In this document: positions 25,210 to 34,636 of the stretch, piece after piece
How the letters are laid out: each line of letters begins with the position of its first letter
How positions within the stretch are numbered: the first letter of the stretch is position 1
Assembly: GCF_001517085.1 (NCBI RefSeq)
Contig: NZ_LRAC01000163.1
Location: 124,001 to 188,000, forward strand
Source of the DNA: Paenibacillus sp. DMB5
GTDB taxonomy: Bacteria; Bacillota; Bacilli; Paenibacillales; Paenibacillaceae
Reading direction: 5' to 3'
DNA: 64,000 bases
The notes under the pieces: model-generated
The model's input: the letters and a program-made list of their open reading frames with translations, nothing else
Database searches by the model: none
What the model was told of the DNA's origin: nothing
Position numbers and translations under genes: made by a program

Positions 25210-27846
25210 TTAAGCCTGGGCAGCAACGAGCTCCTCGGCTTTGGCCAGTGCCTCGGACAGCTTGGAAGCATCCTTGCCGCCGGCCTGCGCCATATCCGGA
25301 CGTCCGCCGCCTCCGCCGCCGCACACTGCGGCAACTTCCTTAACCAGCTTGCCGGCGTGGAAGCCTTGCTTGACCAATGCCTGAGGCACGGAGACTACAA
25401 AGTTCACCTTGTCGTCCATCGCAGCGCCGAGTACCAGAATGGCATCCGGCAGCTTTACCTTCAGTTCATCAGCCGTGGAGCGCAGTGCATCCATGTTGCC
25501 TGCCTGGACAGCAACGGCCAGCAGCTGCGTGCCGGCGCCTACGGTCTTCACGCTGCCGGTCAGCTCGGCGGCAAAGGTGGCGCTCAGCTTCGACTGCAGC
25601 GATTCGTTCTCGCGGGATACTTCGCGCACCTGGGCATGCAGTGCTTCAATCCGCTTAGGCACGTCATTCAGCGAGGATTTCAGCAAGCCGGCAGCCTGCT
25701 TCAGGAGATCAAGCTGGCTCTCGGTGAACTGGTAAGCATAACGTCCGGTCACGGCCTCAATCCGGCGTACACCGGAGCCGATGCCGCTCTCGCTGACCAG
25801 CTTGAAGATTCCGATCTGCGAGGTGTTGCCGACATGGATACCGCCGCACAGCTCAAGGCTGTAATCGCCGACCTGTACGACACGGACGATGTTGCCGTAT
25901 TTTTCGCCGAAGAGTGCCATTGCGCCCATAGCTTTGGCTTCATCAATCGGCTTGTTCTCAATGACCACATCCAGGCCGCGCCAGATCTGCGCATTCACCC
26001 GGTGTTCAATATCGCTCAGCTCTTCCGGTGTAATGGCACCGAAATGCGAGAAGTCAAAACGGAGGCGTGCGCCTTCTACCAGAGACCCTGCCTGGTTAAC
26101 ATGACCGCCGAGCACTTCCTTCAGCGCCTTATGCAGCAGGTGAGTCGCCGTATGGTTCTTCACGATGTCTTCACGTATTTCACGGTTAACTTCCGCACGC
26201 ACGCTCTCGCCGGTCTTCAGTTCTCCGGCTTCCACGGTCACCAGATGTACATGCTGTCCGTGCGGAGCCTTGAACAGGCCTGTAACCTTGGCAGTAACGG
26301 AGCCGCCTGTCAGAAGACCGGTATCGCTGACCTGGCCGCCGCTTTCAGCGTAGAACGGAGTCGCTTCCAGCACCACCTGGCACTCGGCGCCTTCGCTGAC
26401 AGAATCCACAAGCTCGCCGTCTACAACAATAGCGAGGATTTTGGACTCTGCTACCGTGTCATTATATCCAATAAATTCACTTTTAACCGTCAGATCGGCA
26501 AGGGCGCCGCCCTGGATTTTCATGCTGGCATTGTCCTGGCGGGCTGCTCTTGCCCGGTCGCGCTGCTCCTGCATCGCTGCATCGAAACCTTCACGGTCCA
26601 CGGTCAGTCCTTGCTCGGAAGCAAAATCCTCTGTCAGGTCAAACGGGAAGCCGTAAGTGTCATACAGCTTGAATGCATCGACGCCGGCAATGACGCTCAG
26701 GCCGTCAGCCTTGGCTTTTGCCGAAATTTCACCCAGAATAGCCAGGCCGTCGGACAGCGTTTCGTGGAAACGCTCCTCTTCCGTGCGGATGATTTTGGCG
26801 ATATATTCGCGGTTCTCCACAACGGACGGGTAGTACACGCCCATAACCTCGCCTACGGTTTCTGTCAGCTCAAAGAGGAACGGACGGTCAAGACCAAGGT
26901 TCTTTCCGTAACGTACTGCACGGCGGAGCAGACGGCGGATGATGTATCCGCGGCCTTCATTGGACGGAAGCACGCCGTCGCCTACTGCGAAAGTCACAGT
27001 ACGGATATGGTCGGCAATCACCTTCAGGGCGATATCCTGCTCCAGGTTATCCTTGTATTTCACGCCGGCAAGTCCGGCAGTCTTCTGGATCACCGGCTGG
27101 AACAGGTCGGTGTCAAAGTTGGAGTCTACATCCTGCAGGATGGAAGCCAGACGCTCCAAGCCCGCACCGGTATCAATGTTCTTGTTGGGAAGCGGTGTGT
27201 AGCTGCCGTCTTTGTTGTGGTTGAACTGGGAGAATACGAGGTTCCACACTTCCAGCCAACGTTCATTTTCACCGCCCGGATACATTTCCGGATCACTCAT
27301 GTCACTGCCGTAAGCTTCGCCGCGGTCATAGAAAATCTCCGAGCAAGGGCCGCACGGGCCTTCGCCGATGTCCCAGAAGTTCTCGTCGCCCAGCTTGATG
27401 ATGCGTTCAGCAGGCAGGCCTACTTTTTCATTCCACAGCTTGAATGCTTCTTCATCCTCAGCGTATACGGTAACCGAGATGCGGTCGCCGTCAAAGCCGA
27501 TCCACTCCTTGCCGGTCAGGAACTCCCAGGCCCAGGTGATGGCTTCTTCCTTGAAATAATCGCCGATGGAAAAGTTTCCGAGCATTTCAAAGAACGTATG
27601 GTGGCGGCGCGTTTTGCCGACATTCTCGATGTCATTGGTACGGATACATTTCTGCGAGTTGGTCAGGCGCGGATTCTCAGGAATCTCGCGTCCGTCAAAG
27701 TATGCCTTCAGCGGGGCCATACCGGCGTTGATCCACAAAAGGGAAGGATCGTTGTGCGGAACGAGCGATGCGCTTGGCTCGATTTTGTGGCCTTTGCTCT
27801 CAAAAAACTGCAGCCATTTGGAACGGATTTCACTTGCTTTCATCAT
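25210..27846 (-). CDS. alaS: Alanyl-tRNA synthetase
   Basis: Charges tRNA-Ala. 878 aa from the first of two adjacent ATGs (27846 and 27843) behind GGGGG; the family start is MKASEIRSKWLQFFESKGH. Class II core with TNSQKCIRTNDIENVGKT and FEMLGNFSIGDYFK; editing domain with HTATHLLHKAL and LCGGIHVGNTSQIG carrying the zinc-type His/Cys residues; C-terminal DHHA1/oligomerisation region with the glycine-rich AAVCGGGGGGRPDMAQAGG. Controlled by an upstream T-box. Next gene downstream is ireB, as in the B. subtilis alaS-yrzL order. Frame intact. Confidence 0.97.
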   Translation of the reverse strand: MMKASEIRSKWLQFFESKGHKIEPSASLVPHNDPSLLWINAGMAPLKAYFDGREIPENPRLTNSQKCIRTNDIENVGKTRRHHTFFEMLGNFSIGDYFKEEAITWAWEFLTGKEWIGFDGDRISVTVYAEDEEAFKLWNEKVGLPAERIIKLGDENFWDIGEGPCGPCSEIFYDRGEAYGSDMSDPEMYPGGENERWLEVWNLVFSQFNHNKDGSYTPLPNKNIDTGAGLERLASILQDVDSNFDTDLFQPVIQKTAGLAGVKYKDNLEQDIALKVIADHIRTVTFAVGDGVLPSNEGRGYIIRRLLRRAVRYGKNLGLDRPFLFELTETVGEVMGVYYPSVVENREYIAKIIRTEEERFHETLSDGLAILGEISAKAKADGLSVIAGVDAFKLYDTYGFPFDLTEDFASEQGLTVDREGFDAAMQEQRDRARAARQDNASMKIQGGALADLTVKSEFIGYNDTVAESKILAIVVDGELVDSVSEGAECQVVLEATPFYAESGGQVSDTGLLTGGSVTAKVTGLFKAPHGQHVHLVTVEAGELKTGESVRAEVNREIREDIVKNHTATHLLHKALKEVLGGHVNQAGSLVEGARLRFDFSHFGAITPEELSDIEHRVNAQIWRGLDVVIENKPIDEAKAMGAMALFGEKYGNIVRVVQVGDYSLELCGGIHVGNTSQIGIFKLVSESGIGSGVRRIEAVTGRYAYQFTESQLDLLKQAAGLLKSSLNDVPKRIEALHAQVREVSRENESLQSKLSATFAAELTGSVKTVGAGTQLLAVAVQAGNMDALRSTADELKVKLPDAILVLGAAMDDKVNFVVSVPQALVKQGFHAGKLVKEVAAVCGGGGGGRPDMAQAGGKDASKLSEALAKAEELVAAQA

Positions 27847-27904
27847 GTACAGCCCCCGTCTTAGTATTAATCTGCATCCGGCAATTACGCCGGAATACAC
27901 AAAA

Positions 27905-28187
27905 ACGCCCCTGAATAAATTCAGGGACGATGATTATCGCGGTACCACCCTGGTTATCGCCTTGACCAGTGTATTAACACTCGGACAACTACAGACGATC
28001 GCCTTGTCGCGGCTGTTAACGGGCGCCCCCGGCGGGATTTCCCCGCACTCCGAAATCAGCTTTCCGCCGGTCTGTCTTCCGGGTTCTCACAGCCATTACG
28101 ATTCTCCGTAACGGAACCCGTTCTCTGGGGGAGCCATGCTCCGGCGTACTTCATTTCATCAATGTTTTATCCGATTTGCATTTTAAC
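27905..28187 (-). promoter_or_regulatory. T-box riboswitch leader of alaS
   Basis: Minus-strand leader with the conserved T-box CCAGGGTGGTACCGCG (27938-27953) and a downstream intrinsic terminator CCCTGAAT-AA-ATTCAGGG (27909-27926) followed by a T run. The upstream part folds extensively (stem I region 27960-28150), including complementary CGGGTTC/GAACCCG. A GCT triplet (28091-28093 on the plus strand as agc) is a candidate alanine specifier. Uncharged tRNA-Ala would favour the antiterminator. Confidence 0.93.
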
Positions 28188-28193
28188 ATTTCC

Positions 28194-28222
28194 AGTATAG
28201 CCAGCGGCGGGGGTTGTGTCAA
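28194..28222 (-). promoter_or_regulatory. Promoter of the alaS leader
   Basis: Minus strand TTGACA (28217-28222), 17-base spacer, TATACT (28194-28199). Transcription would begin near 28187, immediately before the T-box leader. Confidence 0.9.
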
Positions 28223-28298
28223 TGTTTGACGGCGGAGCTGTCTGCTGCAGACTGCTGGATCGCCTTAAAACTGACGCAAATCTGTCTTAAACAGATCA

Positions 28299-28327
28299 TT
28301 TACAGCGCCTATACGCAGGAGTATAAT
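28299..28327 (+). promoter_or_regulatory. Promoter of tRNA-Pro
   Basis: TTTACA (28299-28304), 17-base spacer, TATAAT (28322-28327). The tRNA begins about 50 bases downstream. This promoter is back to back with that of alaS. Confidence 0.85.
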
Positions 28328-28378
28328 TCTGGATATTGAGAGACTTTATACGTATAACAACGCATTTCAACTTCATGT

Positions 28379-28452
28379 CGAGACGTGGCTCAGCTTGGTA
28401 GAGCGCTTGCTTCGGGAGCAAGAGGCCGCAGGTTCAAATCCTGTCGTCTCGA
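28379..28452 (+). tRNA. tRNA-Pro (anticodon CGG)
   Basis: Cloverleaf assembled by eye: acceptor CGAGACG (28379-28385) pairs with CGTCTCG (28445-28451), discriminator A at 28452; D arm GCTCAGCTTGGTAGAGC; anticodon arm CTTGC-TTCGGGA-GCAAG with anticodon CGG reading CCG; T arm GCAGG-TTCAAAT-CCTGT. CCA is not encoded (ATTT follows). A single tRNA between its promoter and a strong terminator. Confidence 0.97.
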
Positions 28453-28465
28453 TTTATGTTGTGTT

Positions 28466-28509
28466 AATAACAGAAGCCGCAGGGTTCAGTACCTGCGGCT
28501 TCTGTTATT
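28466..28509. terminator. Bidirectional terminator between tRNA-Pro and the xylanase gene
   Basis: A perfect 18-bp stem (AATAACAGAAGCCGCAGG 28466-28483; complement 28492-28509) around an 8-base loop, with T runs on both sides. It follows the tRNA by 13 bases and the xylanase stop (28528) by 18 bases. Confidence 0.93.
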
Positions 28510-28527
28510 TTATTCTCGCTTAAGCGC

Positions 28528-31500
28528 CTACAGCCCCCAAATCCGGTACACAATGACCGCCGCTTCCGCACGGGTCAGTGTATCTTCCGGGGCCAGCAGG
28601 CCGTTCTTGCCGGCGACAATGCCGGCTTCAACCAGCAGCGATACGCTGTCAGCTGCATATCCGGCGACTTGCGCGGCATCCGGATATGCAGCCAGGCTAC
28701 CGCCACTGCCTGTGGCAGCTGCACCCGCTGCCGCCAGCGCCCGCGCTGCGATCACCATCATCTCCTGGCGGGTGATCGGACTGTCCGGACGGACGGTACC
28801 GTCCGCGTAACCGGTGATGACGCCAAGCTGCTGTGCAATGGCCAGATCACTGCCATAATATGCTCCGGCTGGAACATCGCCGAAGCCCGGGGCAGCCGTG
28901 CCGGTGCCCTTCAGCTCAAGCGCTCTCACGAGCATCGTGATGAAGTCGGCCCGCTTCACGGATGCTTCAGGAGAGAAGCTGCCTTCAGCCGTTCCCTGCA
29001 CGACGCCGCGGGCAGCCAAGGCGGTGACGCCCTCTTCGGCCCAGGCCAGCTTCTCTATATCAGTGAAGCTTACAGGGTTAAAGGCTGGCGCATAAGAGCC
29101 GGCCCCGGCAATGTGGAACACAAGCGATCTGCTGACCGCGTCATAGCGGCTGTTCGGAATTGCCGTCAGGCTGCCTGTGCTGCCCAGTTGTCCGGCGATC
29201 AGGGCTGCGGTATTGCCGAGCTGCGCCGCAGCAGGAGTGTACGGGATGGACACTTTTACCGGAGTATCCGGGCTGCCCAAGGCAAACGCTTTGCCGCCTG
29301 CCGTCAGGCTCAGGTCAATAACCGGCCCTGCACCAATAATCGTGCGGGCTTTGGCATCCAAACCATCCTTGGAAGCCTGTTTTATATGGATTGAAATGAG
29401 GTCAGCGTCTGCTGCTGCACCGGACAGTATATTGCCCGGAATCTCTAGCGCAGCTGCCGCCGTCTTCACCAGCAGCCTGTAGCTTTCCTGCCCTTTCAGG
29501 CTTTGCGCAGGAAGCTGTAATTCATAGGCAGCAGCATCCCCTTGCTTAGGCACATCAATAATGACCTGTTTCCGGCCGTCAGCAGCAGGGCTCGCCTGCG
29601 CAAGGGCTTTTTTCAGGTTATCAGAAGAAACAGTCGCTTTAACCCCGCCGCCGGTACCGGTAACCTCCGGTTTGAGTGTCACTGAACCATCACTGTTCCC
29701 GACGATGACAGGCTCCGGTGTAGCAAGGCTGCTACTGGTGCCGCCGGGAATCGCAACCGGCGCCGGAGTTGCTGCCGGTGTTGGTGTTGCCGTTGGTGTC
29801 GGAGTAGGCGTCACTTCCGGCTCATCCGGTTTACCTGTGAGCGTAAGCACGCCGTACACTGAGGTATCCTGATACCCGTTGCCGGTGGTATCATTCCATG
29901 CAGCTACACTTTGCCGCGCGCCATCCTTGGCGTCATTGATCTGCACGTCGAAGCCGAGCTTCCTGGCGTTGGCCGGTGTAACGCCGGTAAGCGGTATTTT
30001 TACTTCAACCGTGTAGTTGGTCCCTGATACTTTGGTTGCAGAGGCGAATCCTGCCGCAATCCTGTCGGGATTAAATGTGCTTTCGTTATCAAAATTGACC
30101 CGGAACTGCCCGTCATCGTCCTGGTAGAAGGAGGTTTTCCCGTTATTCTGATCCACGAAAATCTCAACCGAATCCTGCTCCCAGACATTCGCGCTCGCCT
30201 TATCCAGCTGCGCATCGCTGACCTGAACCAGCACGTACAGATACTGGTCATCCCACATTGCTTTGGCTATGCCGCTTGCCCCCTGCCAGGCCAGCTGGTA
30301 ACGGTTAACTTGCATTTCGGGCACACCTGTCCAGAGAGCATCTATTGTACCGTCAATGACCGGCGTTCCATAAACAGCATTAGACACATTAGCGTCCGTC
30401 GTATCCGGCTGATGCCCGGCGATATATTTTACCGGATCGATAACGCCATAATATGCCGGCTTGGCCTGCAGGCTCTTGTCGAACAGCAGCGGATTGGATG
30501 ATGCTCTCCAGCTCGTATTGTCATCCATCCCCCAGAAGGTGACCCGCGCAATATTCGCCGCATGCTCCTTGTAGAGGCTCATAAGCTGGGCGTACAGATA
30601 ACCCTGGGCATCGGCCAGCTTTTCTGACAGCTCATAGTTGCTTCCCGCCTGAATATCAAGCTCCGTGACGCTTACTTCAACACCAAGAGAGATGAATTTT
30701 TCCAGCGACAGTCTGACATTCTCAGGATTGGTGTTAACGTTGTAGTGCGCCTGCATGCCGATACCGTCGATCAGCTTTTTGCCGGGATGATTAAGCGCAT
30801 ACTTATCGTTTAGTGCTTTTACCATGTTATAGATGGCCTGGGCTTTATTCTGGTTGTCTTCATTGTAGTCATTGTAATAGAGCTTGATGTTCCACTCCGG
30901 ATGCTCATCCAGCACTTCCCGCGCCGCCAGAAAAGCCTGCTCGACGTAATCTGCTCCGATTGCGGTTTTCCACGGGGCCTGGCGCAGCGACGACTCCCAG
31001 TCGGCCGGATTCCCCGGGTTGTCATTCATCGCCTCATTCACGACATCCCAGGAGATCACCTTATCCCCGAAATGCTCCATCACGGTACGGATGTGGGTCC
31101 GCAGATTTACAAGCGCTTCTTCCCTGCTCAAAGGTACGGTATTGCCCTCCGCATCCTTGGACGTATTCATCCACACCGGCGACTGCTGGTGCCAGACCAG
31201 AACATGGCCGTGCATCTGCATGCCTTCCGCCAGCACCTTATCGACCATCGCATCCGCTGCGCTAAAGGTAAACTCGCCCTTCACATTCTGCAGCGCATCC
31301 GGCTTCATCGCATTGCCTGCCGTAGCCGCGTTATGATGCATCTCCAGCAGCTCCAGCCGTACCCCTTCCAGATCCTCGGCCGTAATGGCGTTCCCAATCA
31401 GAAAATCATCCCGGTAGGCATCCTTCAGCGGAACCAGATCCTTTTGGATCGCAATTGGACCGGTGCCCGTATGTTCAAAGCTGATATCGTCAATGTAAAA

Positions 31501-32532
31501 GGATGCTGTAGCGTTATTCGAGCTCTCCACGTAAATCGTCAGGTACTCGCCGCCTACGCTGTTATAGCGGTAGCTGCCCTCAAATTTGACCCACCCGTCA
31601 GCAGCATTGATGGTCTTGGGGGAGAGTGCGACATAATTAGCGCTGCTGCCGTTGCCTACCTGTGTAGACAGCTGAAGCTGCGAACTGGCCGGATCAATCA
31701 GCTTGACCCAGGCGGAGATCAGATATTCGCTGCCTTTGTCCACATATTTCTCTACACGCAGCGTTGGCCCGTGCCAGGTTGATGTGCGTCCTTCCACCTT
31801 CAGGGCATAGGAGCCGTCCGCGGTATGGTTCGCTTCATCCGTCACCGTCAGCGTCTCATTTCCCGACCTGCCGGCGAAACCGCCTGCTGTCTGATCCTCA
31901 AAGGTAACCGTATTGAACGGCAGCGCCGGGTCTCTTACGGGCTCCTCCCCGCCGCCGGAGGCTGGTTTACCGGTAATCAGAACGTCTCCGATATAGAACG
32001 GAACCGCTTTGCCGGCCTCGTTGGAATTAATGCGCAGCGCCTGATCCTTGGATGTGTCTACAGTGAATTCTTTGATCAGCGTAACAGCCTTGCCCGCCTC
32101 ATAAGCTGCTTCGGCATAGTTACCGTAGCTGTTAACCGTCTGCAGCGCAGCTTTTGCACCGTCAGGCAGGACCACAGCAGCGTCAACATAAACAAGCGCA
32201 GTCACTGTATAAGTCTCCCCGTTAACGAGTCCGAGGTCGCTGAATTTAAAATCTGCAGCATCCCAGTTGTTCGCTCTGTTGCTTACATACAGGGCTGCGC
32301 CATCGGCGTTGCCGTCGAAGGGTATACCGGTAACCGCTGCCAGGCTGGCCCCGCCGGATTGGCCGGCTTTACCTGCCCCACCCGCAAAGGTTTCATGATA
32401 AACGGTTGTCACTTCCGTTTGGGCTGCTTCTGCAGCCTGGGATGCCTGAGCTGCCGGAGCAACCCAGCCAAGCGGCAGCAGCAGGCTTGCCGCTAATACT
32501 GTGGAGAAGATTCGTTTGAACGTTCTACTCAT
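28528..32532 (-). CDS. Secreted multidomain GH10 endo-1,4-beta-xylanase with S-layer anchor
   Basis: 1334 aa from the ATG at 32532 (GAGGAG, spacing 8). Signal peptide about 1-32. Two CBM22/CBM4_9-type domains (about 42-190 and 205-353). GH10 barrel about 360-705 with acid/base E500 (WDVVNEAMN) and nucleophile E624 (SVTELDIQ). A CBM9 module (about 718-897: VIDGTIDALW, DDQYLYVLVQVSD) follows, then a Pro-Thr linker (TPTPTPTATP), an unassigned beta-rich region (about 935-1135) and three SLH repeats (FTDIEKLAWAEEGVTALAAR onward) that attach it to the cell wall. It should degrade xylan at the cell surface. The layout matches large Paenibacillus/Clostridium XynA enzymes. Single gene with a cre-like site upstream. 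Frame intact. Confidence 0.96.
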   Translation of the reverse strand: MSRTFKRIFSTVLAASLLLPLGWVAPAAQASQAAEAAQTEVTTVYHETFAGGAGKAGQSGGASLAAVTGIPFDGNADGAALYVSNRANNWDAADFKFSDLGLVNGETYTVTALVYVDAAVVLPDGAKAALQTVNSYGNYAEAAYEAGKAVTLIKEFTVDTSKDQALRINSNEAGKAVPFYIGDVLITGKPASGGGEEPVRDPALPFNTVTFEDQTAGGFAGRSGNETLTVTDEANHTADGSYALKVEGRTSTWHGPTLRVEKYVDKGSEYLISAWVKLIDPASSQLQLSTQVGNGSSANYVALSPKTINAADGWVKFEGSYRYNSVGGEYLTIYVESSNNATASFYIDDISFEHTGTGPIAIQKDLVPLKDAYRDDFLIGNAITAEDLEGVRLELLEMHHNAATAGNAMKPDALQNVKGEFTFSAADAMVDKVLAEGMQMHGHVLVWHQQSPVWMNTSKDAEGNTVPLSREEALVNLRTHIRTVMEHFGDKVISWDVVNEAMNDNPGNPADWESSLRQAPWKTAIGADYVEQAFLAAREVLDEHPEWNIKLYYNDYNEDNQNKAQAIYNMVKALNDKYALNHPGKKLIDGIGMQAHYNVNTNPENVRLSLEKFISLGVEVSVTELDIQAGSNYELSEKLADAQGYLYAQLMSLYKEHAANIARVTFWGMDDNTSWRASSNPLLFDKSLQAKPAYYGVIDPVKYIAGHQPDTTDANVSNAVYGTPVIDGTIDALWTGVPEMQVNRYQLAWQGASGIAKAMWDDQYLYVLVQVSDAQLDKASANVWEQDSVEIFVDQNNGKTSFYQDDDGQFRVNFDNESTFNPDRIAAGFASATKVSGTNYTVEVKIPLTGVTPANARKLGFDVQINDAKDGARQSVAAWNDTTGNGYQDTSVYGVLTLTGKPDEPEVTPTPTPTATPTPAATPAPVAIPGGTSSSLATPEPVIVGNSDGSVTLKPEVTGTGGGVKATVSSDNLKKALAQASPAADGRKQVIIDVPKQGDAAAYELQLPAQSLKGQESYRLLVKTAAAALEIPGNILSGAAADADLISIHIKQASKDGLDAKARTIIGAGPVIDLSLTAGGKAFALGSPDTPVKVSIPYTPAAAQLGNTAALIAGQLGSTGSLTAIPNSRYDAVSRSLVFHIAGAGSYAPAFNPVSFTDIEKLAWAEEGVTALAARGVVQGTAEGSFSPEASVKRADFITMLVRALELKGTGTAAPGFGDVPAGAYYGSDLAIAQQLGVITGYADGTVRPDSPITRQEMMVIAARALAAAGAAATGSGGSLAAYPDAAQVAGYAADSVSLLVEAGIVAGKNGLLAPEDTLTRAEAAVIVYRIWGL

Positions 32533-32571
32533 GCACTGCACTCCTCTTTTTATGAATTTGGATTCAACTGG

Positions 32572-32585
32572 ATTAAGCGCTTACA
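32572..32585 (-). promoter_or_regulatory. cre site upstream of the xylanase gene
   Basis: TGTAAGCGCTTAAT on the minus strand matches 13 of 14 cre positions and contains the palindrome TTAAGCGCTTAA-like core. It lies 40 bases before the start codon, probably inside the transcribed leader, a position suited to CcpA roadblock repression. A clear -35/-10 pair was not found. Confidence 0.7.
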
Positions 32586-32907
32586 AAAAGGAATCGAACA
32601 GCCCCCTTTCTCAAGCAAAATCGTAGCACACCCGCAAAATCACTGTCTTTCTCCAAACTAAAGATGATACCGGACTTTTTATATAACATTTGAAATAACG
32701 GGCAGTTACCGCTCCGTAAGGTCCAGAATTTTTATTTTGGGATTGGAAGTGAATCCAGAGAATATTGGGGAGATCCCTCCCGCTGCTGTTCAATCATGCT
32801 TGGCTGGATCCCCTGACTGGGGATGAAATAGGAGAGACAACCCAGCCTTCCGCAGCATATTTAATTTTCTAACCTGTAAGAGGGGTTCTACAGTGCGTAC
32901 AAGGGAT

Positions 32908-33120
32908 TCCTGGTTCGAGCTAAGTGAAAAAATGGCATCTAATTCTCCGCTTGATCCCACTTTCGGAAATCTAAGTGGAAAAACGCTACTTAATTTTACG
33001 GTTTTACGCCTAATGGTGGAGTTTGAGCGAAATTAAGTGCCGATTTTCCAACTAATCCTTAAAACTCAAGAGAATCGGAAGAATTAGATGGCGAAAATCC
33101 ACTTAGCTGTTCAGGAACCC
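32908..33120. repeat. Palindromic intergenic repeat, family A, copy 1
   Basis: About 210 bp. The left end (GGATTCCTG, GCTAAGTG, GGCATCTAATTCTCCG) matches the reverse complement of the right end (GGTTCCTG, GCTAAGTGG, GCCATCTAATTCTTCCG). The internal block AATTAAGTGCCGATTTTCCA and the right end align with the copy at 56962-57183. No gene inside; it occupies the spacer between the xylanase and the ABC operon. Confidence 0.75.
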
Positions 33121-33343
33121 TCATCCCGGCGGAAGTTTAATATAACCCATATTAGATTCGACCTTCACAGGCTGTCCGTTTTAAAAACCAGCCTCTGCAA
33201 AGCAGCATAAAGAACACTAACCAGCCTACGCACATAAACTCCAGCCTGAAAAAAAGCTCCAGCATAGATCCCGCCGCTCTCATCGGACAAGCTAACAGCT
33301 CAAGGTAGCGGGCCAGCTCACTAGCTCGCCAGCCAGCCACAGC

Positions 33344-33371
33344 AAAAAGCCGTATAACCTTGGTTATACGG
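33344..33371 (-). terminator. Terminator of the ABC-aminotransferase-amidohydrolase operon
   Basis: GCCGTATAAC and GTTATACGGC pair around a 3-base loop (33349-33371), followed by TTTTTGC on the minus strand; 30 bases after the last stop. Confidence 0.92.
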
Positions 33372-33400
33372 CCCTCACACTCTAAAACCGCAAAAGCGGC

Positions 33401-34636
33401 TTATCTCCCCCCGGTCAGCTCCGCTTCCGTCTCCCCGGTTATAACTGAGACTATGCTCTCACGCAGCACATCGGCACTCCGGGCCTGGAACGGATCGGCG
33501 TTCCAGATTACAGCATCGGCTAGATAGCCTTCCGCAATCCGGCCTAAATCATGGCCGCGTCCGAGAATTTCAGCCGCGCCGGAGGTGGCGGAGTGCCACG
33601 CTTCCGCGCGGGTCAGGCCGTAATCCAGCAGCGTGTCCAGTTCCTGCAGATTATAGCCGTGCAGTGCCGGCGTGGCATAGTCTGTGCCGAACCCAAAGCG
33701 CACGCCCGCGCTTCTGGCATAGCCGATTGCCCGGGAATGCGCTTCGGCAGCCCGTGCGGCACGGTCACAGATGACCTGCGGGAGCGCCAGCACGCCGGAA
33801 GGATCTGCGGCAATCCGGTAGATTGAAGCGGTAGACACGTAGGCTGTATGGGATTCAGCCAGCCGGCCGGCCTGATCTGCGGTCAGGAACATTCCGTGCT
33901 CGATCGATTCGACGCCTGCCCGGATCGACCAGTCAATGGTCACCCCGCCCCAGGTATGGACCAGCACCTTAATCTGATGGGCATGGGCATGGCGGACAAT
34001 GAAGTTGAACTCTTCTTCCGAGAACACAGGGTCCAGCACTTTCTCTGCAGGTGCACCAAGGCCTCCGGTCGCCATAATCTTGACCCAGCCCGCCCCGGTG
34101 GCATAAATCTCTGCCAGCCGGCCTTCCAGGAACTTGGTTCCCAGCGCATCTGCCGAACCCAGCATTTCGCTGCTGGTCTCGACCCTGAGCGGGTGCCCGT
34201 AGCTGCGGACCAAATGGCGGATCGTCTGCGGCGTAATCCCGCCCGCATCCCGTGCGGTCGTTACACCGGTCCGCAGGGTAGCCCCAAACGCCGCGCCCTG
34301 CATGGCTTCGACCTCACCGCTGCTGCGCTTCAGCTGGTCTGCATGGTCAAAGTCCGTCCAGGCCAGGTGCGTATGCAGGTCGATAATACCGGGGCTGATC
34401 CACAGATCAGCCTGCGGGATAGCTGCCCCTGCAGGCTGCACCGGTTCCGGCTGTCCGGATTCTCCTTCCAGGAGCCATTCTCCGGAATATCCGGCCTGCC
34501 CCGCCGATTCCTCCGGCACCGTTTCCTTCACCGACGTGAATCTGCCGTCTCTGATGGAAATGTCGTAACGCTTGCCTTCGATCCCCGCAATACGGATTGC
34601 TTTGTAATCAAGCGCCTCCGGATGTTTATTAAGCAT
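33401..34636 (-). CDS. Amidohydrolase family protein (imidazolonepropionase/prolidase-like)
   Basis: Metal-dependent hydrolase with a TIM barrel. 411 aa from ATG 34636, which has GGGGGA six bases upstream. Metal motifs: HTH in GIIDLHTHLAW, the lysine position in VKIMATGGLG, histidine in VHTWGG and ESIEHGMFL, and the aspartate in FGFGTDYATP. Related enzymes split imidazolonepropionate, or Xaa-Pro and Xaa-Arg dipeptides; the specificity here cannot be read from sequence. Its start overlaps the aminotransferase stop by eight bases. As the last gene of an oligopeptide-type uptake operon, it probably acts on the imported compound or on the keto acid made from it. Confidence 0.85.
   Translation of the reverse strand: MLNKHPEALDYKAIRIAGIEGKRYDISIRDGRFTSVKETVPEESAGQAGYSGEWLLEGESGQPEPVQPAGAAIPQADLWISPGIIDLHTHLAWTDFDHADQLKRSSGEVEAMQGAAFGATLRTGVTTARDAGGITPQTIRHLVRSYGHPLRVETSSEMLGSADALGTKFLEGRLAEIYATGAGWVKIMATGGLGAPAEKVLDPVFSEEEFNFIVRHAHAHQIKVLVHTWGGVTIDWSIRAGVESIEHGMFLTADQAGRLAESHTAYVSTASIYRIAADPSGVLALPQVICDRAARAAEAHSRAIGYARSAGVRFGFGTDYATPALHGYNLQELDTLLDYGLTRAEAWHSATSGAAEILGRGHDLGRIAEGYLADAVIWNADPFQARSADVLRESIVSVITGETEAELTGGR

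Noticed and set aside
25141..27864. A 907-codon open frame on the plus strand opposite alaS
   Set aside because: It is an antisense shadow of a fully conserved alaS gene, without ribosome binding site or recognisable domain.
28385..28810. An open frame beginning with MAQLGRALASGARGRRFKSC
   Set aside because: This is the well-known false translation of a tRNA-Pro gene, and it runs on into the antisense of the xylanase gene.
33152..33340. A 62-codon hydrophobic frame between the xylanase gene and the ABC operon
   Set aside because: It has no ribosome binding site and overlaps the region next to a terminator; composition is repetitive (AGCTCACTAGCTCGCCAGCC).
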